A stretch of DNA of 36,356 nucleotides from Acidobacteriota bacterium (GTDB taxonomy: Bacteria; Acidobacteriota; Terriglobia; Terriglobales; Acidobacteriaceae). The notes under the pieces were generated by a model that searched no databases, had not been told where the DNA came from, and saw nothing but the letters and a program-made list of their open reading frames with translations. Positions 8,381-16,903 of the stretch are shown one piece after another (within the stretch, counting starts at the first letter, position 1; each line of letters starts with the position of its first letter). Made by a program: the position numbers and the translations under genes. The stretch spans positions 1 to 36,356 of the forward strand of contig JAFAUE010000092.1 of the NCBI GenBank assembly GCA_019243475.1, read 5' to 3'.

Positions 8381-11300
8381 TCATTGCCCGCCAGCCCGTA
8401 GAGTATTCGTCTCTCTTGGTCGCCCGGGTGGGTCATTCGTCACGGTGTAGAGCTGCCCATTGCGCAGATACATTCGCTGCATTTCTTCCAACGTAAACGG
8501 ACGCGCGCCGCGTCGTCCGAAGACTGTTAGTTGATTGCCGCTCTCATCGACGGCGCGATCGCGATCCACTCCTTTTGACACGGCTAGCGCCGGACCCTTG
8601 GTCTTGTATTTCGCAATCAGTTTCGGCGTAGGCGGCGGACTGAAGCCGTAGAACTTGTCGTTGTCGGCGGGTGAGAAGAGTTGCACAATTTTGAAACCTG
8701 CCTCGCCATCCGCCACGAAGGCAAACTGGCTGGAGCTGACCATGCCGATCTTCAAGTCGCGTGTGTCTTTCAATGCGCCGTTCGCATTGAACATCCGCGC
8801 CAGCCTCGGTTCTTCAGGCCGTTCGACGTCGACTATTGCGATCCCGTCCTTGCCGTCTGATACGTACGCATAGGTGCGGGCAACGTAAACGTTGCGTGCA
8901 TCTGAGAGTGGGACTCTTGCCGATTCAACCAGCTTCGGTTCGTCCAGCCGCGTTACGTCGAGGACCTTCAATCCGTCGTGATCCGTAACAAACGCATAGC
9001 GGAACTGCACGGCGATGCCAGTCGGACCATTCAGTAGGGGTTTGCCGATTTCCGCAGTAATCTTCGGATGCAATGGATCATCGAGGTTGACGACCTCAAG
9101 GCCGCGATCACACAGAATATATGCATAAACTCCAGCAATCGTGATTCGCCGAGCACCGTTCAGCTTGCCTTCAGGATTAAACGTGAGCGCGCGATGGATG
9201 AAGTTGTTGGCCGGATTGCCGTCGAGCAGCGTCCCGACACCGGGAAAATCTTTTTTCTCCTTCAGCCCGTTGCCGATGACGATGAGTCCCTCATATTGGT
9301 CCGTCCCATAAAGGAACCCGTACAGCAGGTGGATTTTCTGCTCCTCATTTTCGGGATCTTGCGTGCGTAAAGGATCTACGCCCAGTGTGGTTGGGCTGGC
9401 GATGGCCGTCGCATACTTGCTCTTCACGTAAAACTTCTGCCCAAACGGAGAGACCGGAGCAGTGACGATCTTCTCGGAAAAGTCTTTGTTGTCAATTTGG
9501 GCGACATCGTAAATGCGATAACCGCCTTTGCCGAGAGCGGCGTACAAGTACTCGCCGCGAAGCTGCACGTCGAGAACTTCTTCTCCTCCCAACTTCGCGC
9601 GCACCGGATGCTCATCGATATCGTCCAATACGCGCTTGTGTTTCACGAACTCTTCATAGTCGCGAGGATAGGAGACTTTTTGGAAATCGCTGCCGTAGAT
9701 TGCCGGGGGCTCATCGTGCTCCGCTACGGCGACTGCGTTAAATCCATCGCCGCCGGTCGCTACATAGATGTAGCGGCCCATGAAGTTCAGGAAGTTGGTT
9801 CCTTGAACAAGCACCTGCGCCATCCAGGCGTTGTTGTCTTTCTGCTGCGAGATGTGGCAGTCGGTGCACTGCTTTGTCTCTTTCGCGCGGACCGTGTGGG
9901 GCACATATGGACTGAATGCTTGTCCGCTGAAGCCAGAGGCAGAGACGGTCTGCTGTTGGTAATAGAGCCAATCCCGCTGAGCGTTTTGCGAGCTTACGAC
10001 CACTGCACATGCTGAACGCACTGGGGAAACGCGATTTCCAGTAACCGTGCCGTCGATTCCCAGCATGTACACGTCATCGCGCAGGACCATAAAGTCATAA
10101 TTCGTGTAATTGCGCGTCAGCAGGCCCTCGTTGTGCAGCATGGGCATGCGCTGATTGGCAGTCATCCCGAGATGGCAGCCAAAACAACTTGTTGTCCATG
10201 ACGTGTGGCAGCTTTGGCAACTCATGCGCGTGGATGAGTGCGCCAGCTTGGTGAGATCGTTCTGGTCCATCACCACGCCCCAGGTGACGCCGTCCTTCTG
10301 AATGGTTTTTGCCAGTCGCGATTTCTCGCTATAGTGCGGGTTGCCGGGAGTGATGCTGTCGATGACCTGCACGACCTCCCATTCGATCTTCGGATCCATG
10401 ATGGACCGCTGATAGAGACGATCCCCACGCCAATAAAACTGCTTCTCTCTGAATGGCGTGTTCTTGAGTGCCAGGTTAATGCCGTGTTCAGGCGCAGCGG
10501 GACCATCAGCGATGAGCGAAGCTCGCGCCGTTACGTCGCCGTGGCAGGATTCGCAGCGTACGACGATGGCATTGCGACTTTCGCCATAAAGGTTGCCGTT
10601 GCCGTGTGCATCCTGCTCGAAATGACAGTCGGCGCATTGCATCCCTTTTTCCAGATGGATGTCGGCAAGATGTACGGCCTTCTTGAACTTGTCAGCGTCC
10701 TTCCATTCGATGATGTGGTCATCTGCGTCGAGCAGATTTCCCTCGCGGTCGTGCTTGTAGACAGCCCGGAAAATCCAGCCGTGGCTATGGAAGTCGGCAA
10801 ACTGAGTTTTGTCGAGCTGCTTGTTGAACTCAGGCGTCCCAACCTGGCTGAGGAAACTCACATCCCGCCATTTGCCGCGATCGGTGGCGCCCTCAGGATC
10901 GCGGACCTGCGCTACGTACGCTTCCTTAGCAGATGGATCGTGCTGCCTCGGCGGATACATCTTGTCGCCGTTGATCTCGTTGTCCCACCATGTGTAGCCG
11001 TAATAGGTGGTGACCATGTTCGTGCCGGGGTGCATGTGGCAGACCATGCATTGGCTCGAGGGTATGGCGAGCGTGAACACGTGCTGAAGAGGATGGCCGG
11101 GTTCATTTTTGGGAATCGTCGGGTCTGCCTGTTGTGAGAACCCCTGATTGCCATAAACCGCGTACTTGCCTGAGTGGGCCGGGTCACGGTCGTTGGCGTA
11201 AATAACGTGGCAGCCGCTGCAGCCGCTCTGACGATAGTCGCCCGGCTCGTCATTTGTACCCGGAAATGAGAGCAGAGGATCGAAGAGGCGCGTCTTCTGC

Positions 11301-12244
11301 AGCCCAAGAAACACGGGATCGGTACGCAGCTCCGTGCCAAAGCCTCGGGTGGAGAGCTTGACGTCGGGATGTCCGGGATCTTCTTCCGAAATGGGATTGC
11401 CGATTTCGCCTTTCTCCTGACCTCCGCGCTCGAAGACGCGGAGCACGTTGCCAGGCTCGGAGATCTCCCAGCGCTCGAGCGGATCAAGGAAGGGAAGTAT
11501 GCCTTTCTTCTTTGTCTCTTCTGCTGTCGGGGGAGGCCACGTGATCAGCCGCTGCGGCTGGCCGTCGCGCGAGTAACTCTCGCCGAAGCGGGCATTCTTC
11601 ATGGGATAGCCGCCATTGTTGTAGAGAGCGGCCTCCCACAGCATGGCGCCGTGGGTCATCATGCTGGTGCGCACCTGATGAACTTCCTCGGAGTGACAGC
11701 CGGCGCGCCCGCACGTCTCCGATGAGATGCGGTTGTCACCTGGATTCACGAACTTGATCCATTCGGCGCTTTCTTTGAGCCAGCGCGCCCCGAAGTTTGC
11801 ACGAAGGGGATTGGCCGACGAACGCTCATCCTCGCGGTAACGAGCGCGGACGTGCGCTTTGTATTTGTTGGCGGTGTATTCTGCCGAGTCCTTCGAGGCG
11901 GAGTTCATCACAGATGCGTCGCCGCCATGGCAGTCGGTGCAGCCGAGGCGCACTGTCCCGGGCTCGTGCATAGTCTGGCTGTCAACCGTCGTATGACAGC
12001 TCATGCATCCGCGCGTCTTGGCATCTGCCTCTTCCTGCGTCTGGCGGATTAGCAGCTGAGAGCCGCGGCGCTCCGTGCGCTCCGAGATTGATTCGCTCTG
12101 ATTGTTCGATTGAACCTGACCGGCTTGCTCTTGTTCGGCATTCGCGCGCACACGGAGTGGCGCGTCGAATACCAGGCCGGCCGCTAGGGCGAACGAGCCG
12201 ATTCGGAAGAGCGATCTTCTCACTCGAAGACTGGTTAAGTACAT
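8381..12244 (-). CDS. secreted decaheme c-type cytochrome with C-terminal LVIVD-type repeat region
   Basis: 1287 aa with N-terminal signal sequence; heme motifs CMSCH, CTDCH, CGRAGCH (CX4CH), CSGCH, CMVCH, CADCH, CESCH, CQSCH, CFGCH, CTDCH; C-terminal repeats such as YIYVATGGDGFNAVAV, YAYILCDRGLEVVNLDDPLHPK, YAFVTDHDGLKVLDVTRLDEPK, YAYVSDGKDGIAIVDVERPEEPR, FAFVADGEAGFKIVQLF. Confidence 0.9.
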   Translation of the reverse strand: MYLTSLRVRRSLFRIGSFALAAGLVFDAPLRVRANAEQEQAGQVQSNNQSESISERTERRGSQLLIRQTQEEADAKTRGCMSCHTTVDSQTMHEPGTVRLGCTDCHGGDASVMNSASKDSAEYTANKYKAHVRARYREDERSSANPLRANFGARWLKESAEWIKFVNPGDNRISSETCGRAGCHSEEVHQVRTSMMTHGAMLWEAALYNNGGYPMKNARFGESYSRDGQPQRLITWPPPTAEETKKKGILPFLDPLERWEISEPGNVLRVFERGGQEKGEIGNPISEEDPGHPDVKLSTRGFGTELRTDPVFLGLQKTRLFDPLLSFPGTNDEPGDYRQSGCSGCHVIYANDRDPAHSGKYAVYGNQGFSQQADPTIPKNEPGHPLQHVFTLAIPSSQCMVCHMHPGTNMVTTYYGYTWWDNEINGDKMYPPRQHDPSAKEAYVAQVRDPEGATDRGKWRDVSFLSQVGTPEFNKQLDKTQFADFHSHGWIFRAVYKHDREGNLLDADDHIIEWKDADKFKKAVHLADIHLEKGMQCADCHFEQDAHGNGNLYGESRNAIVVRCESCHGDVTARASLIADGPAAPEHGINLALKNTPFREKQFYWRGDRLYQRSIMDPKIEWEVVQVIDSITPGNPHYSEKSRLAKTIQKDGVTWGVVMDQNDLTKLAHSSTRMSCQSCHTSWTTSCFGCHLGMTANQRMPMLHNEGLLTRNYTNYDFMVLRDDVYMLGIDGTVTGNRVSPVRSACAVVVSSQNAQRDWLYYQQQTVSASGFSGQAFSPYVPHTVRAKETKQCTDCHISQQKDNNAWMAQVLVQGTNFLNFMGRYIYVATGGDGFNAVAVAEHDEPPAIYGSDFQKVSYPRDYEEFVKHKRVLDDIDEHPVRAKLGGEEVLDVQLRGEYLYAALGKGGYRIYDVAQIDNKDFSEKIVTAPVSPFGQKFYVKSKYATAIASPTTLGVDPLRTQDPENEEQKIHLLYGFLYGTDQYEGLIVIGNGLKEKKDFPGVGTLLDGNPANNFIHRALTFNPEGKLNGARRITIAGVYAYILCDRGLEVVNLDDPLHPKITAEIGKPLLNGPTGIAVQFRYAFVTDHDGLKVLDVTRLDEPKLVESARVPLSDARNVYVARTYAYVSDGKDGIAIVDVERPEEPRLARMFNANGALKDTRDLKIGMVSSSQFAFVADGEAGFKIVQLFSPADNDKFYGFSPPPTPKLIAKYKTKGPALAVSKGVDRDRAVDESGNQLTVFGRRGARPFTLEEMQRMYLRNGQLYTVTNDPPGRPRETNTLRAGGQ

Positions 12245-12314
12245 TTTTCGCAGAATATCCGCTCACCGATTCGCTAATGCGAATGGGTGATGACGAGTCA
12301 GCTGACTGCATGTC

Positions 12315-14606
12315 TCAAAATACAAACTTCACCAGCGCGAACGAACTCACCAGCGTCTTGCCTGTGTACACGTCGCGAAGCCCTCGCGCCGGAGTGAGGC
12401 CCGTGATGCCGCCTTCGAGCACGATGTTCTCCGACAATGGCGGACGATAAATGAACCCGGTTCCGTAATCGCCGCCTATGCCCTTATGAATGTGATTCTG
12501 AAAAAGCACGAGTTCAAGTGGTTCGGTGTGCACGAACTGCAGGTAATTAAAGTTGACTACCCAGCGCATCTTCGGCGTGATGTCGAAGTCTGCGCCGACG
12601 TTATACACGTAGGCCCCGGGATTCACATAGTTCGCCTGACCTTCATTCTTGCTGGCACGCAAGTCCGGGAAGAGCGCATTGTCCGACTTGAGTCCAATCA
12701 GCGTGCTGGTCAGGCGGATGCCCTCGCGGTTCCAGAAGCTGAAGTCACCACCGGCAAAGCTTTGCGATTCGTCGATCGAATCGAAGCCACGGGCAATTCC
12801 GTCACGCGGATGCTTGTCGCCTGACGCATAAAAGAACGAAGTGCGCAGGCGCAGCCAGTCTTTGTCCAGCGAGAGCTCCAGCGCAGCCAGTTGCGCGTTG
12901 ATGTCCACGCGATCGCATTTTCCGAAACCTGCTGGACAGGGTGTGACATTGCGCCGGGAGGCGACCTGATTGTCCGTGTCGTAACCGAGTACCTGATAGA
13001 AGGCGTGCGAGACGTTGATGCGCTTGATGTGTCCGTTGCTCGCCCAGCCGACGTAGTGCGATCGGATGCCATGCGGCGCGACCACGCCGATCGGTTCAGG
13101 TCGCGTGATCACTCCGTTGTTGTTGTAGTAGATCGTCGGGTCGTCTTTGTCGAAGTGATAGCTGAACTCAGTGGTATAGCCCTTGAAAAAAAAGTCCTGA
13201 ATAAAGAAGTTGGCGATTGCCACCTGCTGATGGCGGTCATTGAAGGTATTCAGACCGCTGTTGGTGTCTTTCTCCAGATGGTAGAAGTAGGCAAGGTTGT
13301 ACTCATAGCGATCCGAACGCAGGTTGCCGAAGATGCGCAACCCGGGCTGCTCTTCTGAATAGATGAAGCCGCGGAAATCGCTTTGGAACTGCTGAATGCC
13401 GGCACGAACGGAAATGAAATCGTAGTTGGGGCTGAGGTCGTGAATCTTATATTCGACAAATGCCTGCTGCAGTCCCACGTGATCGTCAAAGCGATTCGTC
13501 CCGCGCTGGGGATTGATGTTGACGATGCCGCGCTCCTGCGTCGCCAGATAGTTCACATCAAACGCAGGGGTGAATACGACTCGCCAGTCTTTCGGACGGA
13601 AGCCGGCGTCGCCATGATAAAGCTCGCCGGTAAACCGAAAGAGCTGACTTAAAAACAACTGCCCGCCTTTGCCAAAAAACGTGAACTCCCCAGGATTCCG
13701 CGCCGCTACCAGGCTTGGGGTAGGCAAGCGCCGGCCGTCGAGGGCAGTGACCGCACTACCGGTGAAAGAGAAAAAGGTTTGTTTTCCGAAAATCGGATAG
13801 TCGCCCTTCAACTTGTTGCGGTTGAACGGGTCCCACCAGTGGCCGCTGGTGTAGTCGTACTCTCCTCCGACGTTATAGCGTCGGTAAGAATTCAGCGGAT
13901 CGTGCGGATCGCCTCCGGTCACGTCCCACCGGTAGGTTCTTTTCTCGAAGTTCTCGTTCTCCGTAGGAGGAGTAGCGGGAGTGGTCACGGTCTGCTCCGG
14001 CATCGCCGTTTCATTAGGGCGCCGGCGCAGTTCGCGATACGGCTGCTCATCAGCTTCCGTAGCAGCCGGTGGAATCGCTCCGGCTAGAGGCCGGTCGAGC
14101 GGACCAGTGGCTGCAGCTTTATTCTCCGTTGCGCGCAGCTTAATCTCGATGCTCAAGACCTCGCTTGAGCCAAGCTGAATGCTTTCGCGAGTGAAGTCGG
14201 CGAATCCCTCGCGCCGCAAATCCAGACTGTAGGCGCCTGAATTCAGATCGCTGATGCGAAAAACTCCATCACCGTTTGTCGTCGCGTCGTGAGACTTGCC
14301 TTCGGCGTCTCGCAGCACAACGCGGGTGCCCGCTAAACCGCGGCCGTCTTCATTGGTGACCAGTCCTTCGATGGAGCTGGTGGTAATCACCCGCTGATGA
14401 GGCAGACGACGTTGCGGACCGGGCGTGATGGTCTCATTCGTTTGCGGTTTATTCTGATTTTGCGCGTTTGGCAATTGCGGCGACACCATTCCGTTCGTAC
14501 TCTCGTCGTTGGAAGAGACGGATTGGGCTCGCGAAGGCATCGCGCCGATCGTCAGGCATAACCCGACCGCGGCGGCACCGCGCAAAACTTTCCAGCCAAT
14601 CGCCAA
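12315..14606 (-). CDS. outer-membrane beta-barrel protein with N-terminal carboxypeptidase-regulatory-like domain
   Basis: Signal peptide (VLRGAAAVGLCLTIGAMPSRAQ); SIEGLVTNEDGRGLAGTRVVLRDAEGKSHDATTNGDGVFRISDLNSGAYSLDLRREGF; many amphipathic aromatic strands; terminates in SSFALVKFVF (C-terminal Phe). TTG start at 14606 with upstream GAGGG. Confidence 0.8.
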   Translation of the reverse strand: MAIGWKVLRGAAAVGLCLTIGAMPSRAQSVSSNDESTNGMVSPQLPNAQNQNKPQTNETITPGPQRRLPHQRVITTSSIEGLVTNEDGRGLAGTRVVLRDAEGKSHDATTNGDGVFRISDLNSGAYSLDLRREGFADFTRESIQLGSSEVLSIEIKLRATENKAAATGPLDRPLAGAIPPAATEADEQPYRELRRRPNETAMPEQTVTTPATPPTENENFEKRTYRWDVTGGDPHDPLNSYRRYNVGGEYDYTSGHWWDPFNRNKLKGDYPIFGKQTFFSFTGSAVTALDGRRLPTPSLVAARNPGEFTFFGKGGQLFLSQLFRFTGELYHGDAGFRPKDWRVVFTPAFDVNYLATQERGIVNINPQRGTNRFDDHVGLQQAFVEYKIHDLSPNYDFISVRAGIQQFQSDFRGFIYSEEQPGLRIFGNLRSDRYEYNLAYFYHLEKDTNSGLNTFNDRHQQVAIANFFIQDFFFKGYTTEFSYHFDKDDPTIYYNNNGVITRPEPIGVVAPHGIRSHYVGWASNGHIKRINVSHAFYQVLGYDTDNQVASRRNVTPCPAGFGKCDRVDINAQLAALELSLDKDWLRLRTSFFYASGDKHPRDGIARGFDSIDESQSFAGGDFSFWNREGIRLTSTLIGLKSDNALFPDLRASKNEGQANYVNPGAYVYNVGADFDITPKMRWVVNFNYLQFVHTEPLELVLFQNHIHKGIGGDYGTGFIYRPPLSENIVLEGGITGLTPARGLRDVYTGKTLVSSFALVKFVF

Positions 14607-14990
14607 GCTGACCCTCGCGGTTTAAAACACTTAAGTAATTAACAAACCCGCTGCAAATTTCGTCAGCAGGCTACGTTGCGACCGTTAGTTGGGCAACCGC
14701 AGACCAGTTAAATATCGAAACACGGCTCTGGGGGAATTCTGGAGTCCGTCTTTGGTATCACATTGGGGGCGGAGCTTCAAGCGGCAGGGCAGTGACACTT
14801 CTGGGTGAAGAACGTGCCGGCTGACACGCTGGATTGAGTAGGCAGGATGATTTCCACTACAAATCGTGCGGGAAAGCCAGCGGGGCCCGTACGACCCAAC
14901 GACGACAATGATCCTCGATCGCTTCCAACTCAATACCCTGGTCGCAAAGGTCAGACTCAGTTCAATTAGGATCGTATAAGGAGCTCACTC

Positions 14991-15470
14991 ATGTCTGAAG
15001 GGCAGCGCATGGCGGAGTTATACCGCAGCATTTACGAAGGCGATAGGCAAGGTGAAGCGTGGCACGGTCCGGCCCTGAAGCCGCTCTTGAAGAATGTAAC
15101 TGCGGACCAAGCCGCGCAACCGCCCAAAGTAGGAAGTCATTCCATCCTGCAGCTCGTTCTGCACATGGCCTACTGGGAAGAGGTGATGCTGCGGCGCTTC
15201 AACGGCGAAGACGTCATTGCGCCGCTCAATTCGCCCGACGACTGGCCTTCGAACCGCAAAGTCACAGCCGAAGAATGGCAAGCCGCGCTGCGTCGGCTCG
15301 ACTCATCGCATCACGCCATGCGGGCTGCCATTGCAAACTGCCCGGATGAGAAGCTTGATCAAATCGTGCCCGGGAAAAATCACAACTTCTACGCCGTTCT
15401 ACACGGAATCATTCATCACTGCGTCTATCACAGCGCGCAAGCCGCAATCTTGAAAAGATCGTTGGCCTAA
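14991..15470 (+). CDS. DinB family protein
   Basis: LVLHMAYWEEVMLRRFNG and HGIIHHCVYHSAQAAILKR provide the DinB-type His positions; AAGGAG upstream of ATG. Confidence 0.82.
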   Translation: MSEGQRMAELYRSIYEGDRQGEAWHGPALKPLLKNVTADQAAQPPKVGSHSILQLVLHMAYWEEVMLRRFNGEDVIAPLNSPDDWPSNRKVTAEEWQAALRRLDSSHHAMRAAIANCPDEKLDQIVPGKNHNFYAVLHGIIHHCVYHSAQAAILKRSLA

Positions 15471-15505
15471 GCAGCGGCAATATCTATAGGTTCCGCCCGT
15501 TCCTC

Positions 15506-15521
15506 TGTGACGCCGGTCACA
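15506..15521. promoter_or_regulatory. CRP/FNR-family-like operator
   Basis: TGTGACGCCGGTCACA: exact match to TGTGA-N6-TCACA; about 90 bp upstream of the tonB start. Confidence 0.55.
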
Positions 15522-15525
15522 ACCC

Positions 15526-15545
15526 CCAGTGAGATCGCTCACTGG
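15526..15545. promoter_or_regulatory. 8-bp inverted repeat, candidate operator
   Basis: CCAGTGAG-ATCG-CTCACTGG, perfect arms, immediately downstream of the CRP-like site. Confidence 0.4.
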
Positions 15546-15612
15546 CGTCTGTTCTTTCTCTTGTCACAATGCAGGTGGGTCGAACAAAGTCCCGCGACGG
15601 TGGAGGCACGTC

Positions 15613-16476
15613 ATGAGCAACACAGCATTTGCGGAGGCTGAGGAGCAATTTGTGATAACGGAAGCCGCGCCTGAGGCCGTTGCGGAAGAACGCCCAGAGC
15701 GAATTGCGGCGATGAACTTGCACATGTTCGTTGATTGCCTAGTCGAGCCGGATACCTCCGATCGTAAGCGAAAGCGCTGGACTACCTTTACCTCGCTCAC
15801 GGTGCAATGTCTCATGCTCGGGGTGGCCATCCTCATTCCACTGATGTTCACCGAGGTGTTGCCTACTCAACAGCTCGTCACCTTCCTTGTTGCGCCGCCG
15901 CCGCCTCCGCCACCACCTCCGCCTGCAGTCGTGGCCTCTGCTCCAATAAGGCACATACTTACCGAAGTCGTCAGTGGACGGCTGACTGCACCGACAAAGA
16001 TTCCCGATAAGATCAAGATGATCAAAGAAGACGAAGCTCCGCCTGCAATTGGTTTCGGCGTGGTTGGAGGCGTGGTGGGCGGAACGTCAGGCGGACAACT
16101 GGGCGGCGTGATAGGTGGAATCATTGCCTCCACCAATTCTCATCCAACGGTGCTTGCGTCTGGGCCTGCGCCGGCGAAGCGACTGCGAATATCACAAGGG
16201 GTGGCTCAAGGCCGGTTGATCAATCGGGTCGTGCCGGAATATCCCACGATCGCCAAGCTCGGCCGCATCCAGGGCACAGTCCAACTCAGCGCGTGGATTG
16301 GCAGAGATGGGAGCGTTGAGAGACTGACTGTGTTGAGCGGAAATCCACTCCTAGTAACTGCGGCCATTGATGCCGTAAAACAATGGCGATATAAACCGTT
16401 CTTGCTGAACGGCGAGCCCATTGAGGTGGAGTCCACGATCGAGGTCAACTTCTCCTTCAACGGAAACGGCAGCTAA
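15613..16476 (+). CDS. tonB: energy transducer TonB
   Basis: Single TM (TSLTVQCLMLGVAILIPLMF), PPPPPPPPPP spacer, TonB C-terminal domain (RVVPEYPTIAKLGRIQGTVQLSAWIGRDGSVERLTVLSGNPLLVTAAIDAVKQWRYKP). Internal ATG 15613 preferred over ORF start 15529. Confidence 0.88.
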   Translation: MSNTAFAEAEEQFVITEAAPEAVAEERPERIAAMNLHMFVDCLVEPDTSDRKRKRWTTFTSLTVQCLMLGVAILIPLMFTEVLPTQQLVTFLVAPPPPPPPPPPAVVASAPIRHILTEVVSGRLTAPTKIPDKIKMIKEDEAPPAIGFGVVGGVVGGTSGGQLGGVIGGIIASTNSHPTVLASGPAPAKRLRISQGVAQGRLINRVVPEYPTIAKLGRIQGTVQLSAWIGRDGSVERLTVLSGNPLLVTAAIDAVKQWRYKPFLLNGEPIEVESTIEVNFSFNGNGS

Positions 16477-16637
16477 GCCAAGCCCTCGCAGAATGACAGC
16501 AATCAAGTGCTCAACCTTCGTAGCCCCACGAATCGGCCGTTTTTCCACAAGCTTGGGTTCTCATTAACAATGCGCTGTAATAATGCGCTGTTGCATACGT
16601 CTTCATTGCGGAATGAAAAATCAGCGGGAGGGCGGCC

Positions 16638-16802
16638 ATGATTCTTCTGCTCTGGGCATTCATATGCATCGTGCTCGGTTCGGACAGCGGGTCCGCGATA
16701 CTCGCTACTGTTGTCTTCCTCGGCGGGATCGCAGGCTCCGAAATCGGATTGAAGGTCGCCAGTAAGATCTCCACACTTTTCAAGTTTTCGGTCGCCAACT
16801 AA
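16638..16802 (+). CDS. possible small membrane protein (54 aa)
   Basis: Hand translation: MILLLWAFICIVLGSDSGSAILATVVFLGGIAGSEIGLKVASKISTLFKFSVAN*; GGGAGG upstream; below ORF-track cutoff. Confidence 0.35.
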   Translation: MILLLWAFICIVLGSDSGSAILATVVFLGGIAGSEIGLKVASKISTLFKFSVAN

Positions 16803-16903
16803 AGTCCTGCCTTTCGACAGGCGTTTCTGCACAAACCCAATCCCGAAATGGAAGATCCTTTGCCGCCGAGTGCCGCGCGGGCAACAGGGCTATAGTTCTG
16901 TGC

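Noticed and set aside
9497-10015. 172-aa + strand ORF
   Set aside because: Antisense to the cytochrome; no recognisable domain.
10238-11137. 299-aa + strand ORF
   Set aside because: Fully antisense to the multiheme cytochrome gene; no family motifs; arises from codon bias of the true frame.
12891-13358. 155-aa + strand ORF within the barrel gene
   Set aside because: Antisense shadow ORF; no motifs.
14685-14933. 82-aa - strand ORF upstream of the barrel gene
   Set aside because: No SD, no family similarity, non-protein-like composition; more likely 5' leader or intergenic DNA.
15867-16136. - strand ORF with poly-Gly stretch
   Set aside because: Antisense of the TonB poly-Pro region.
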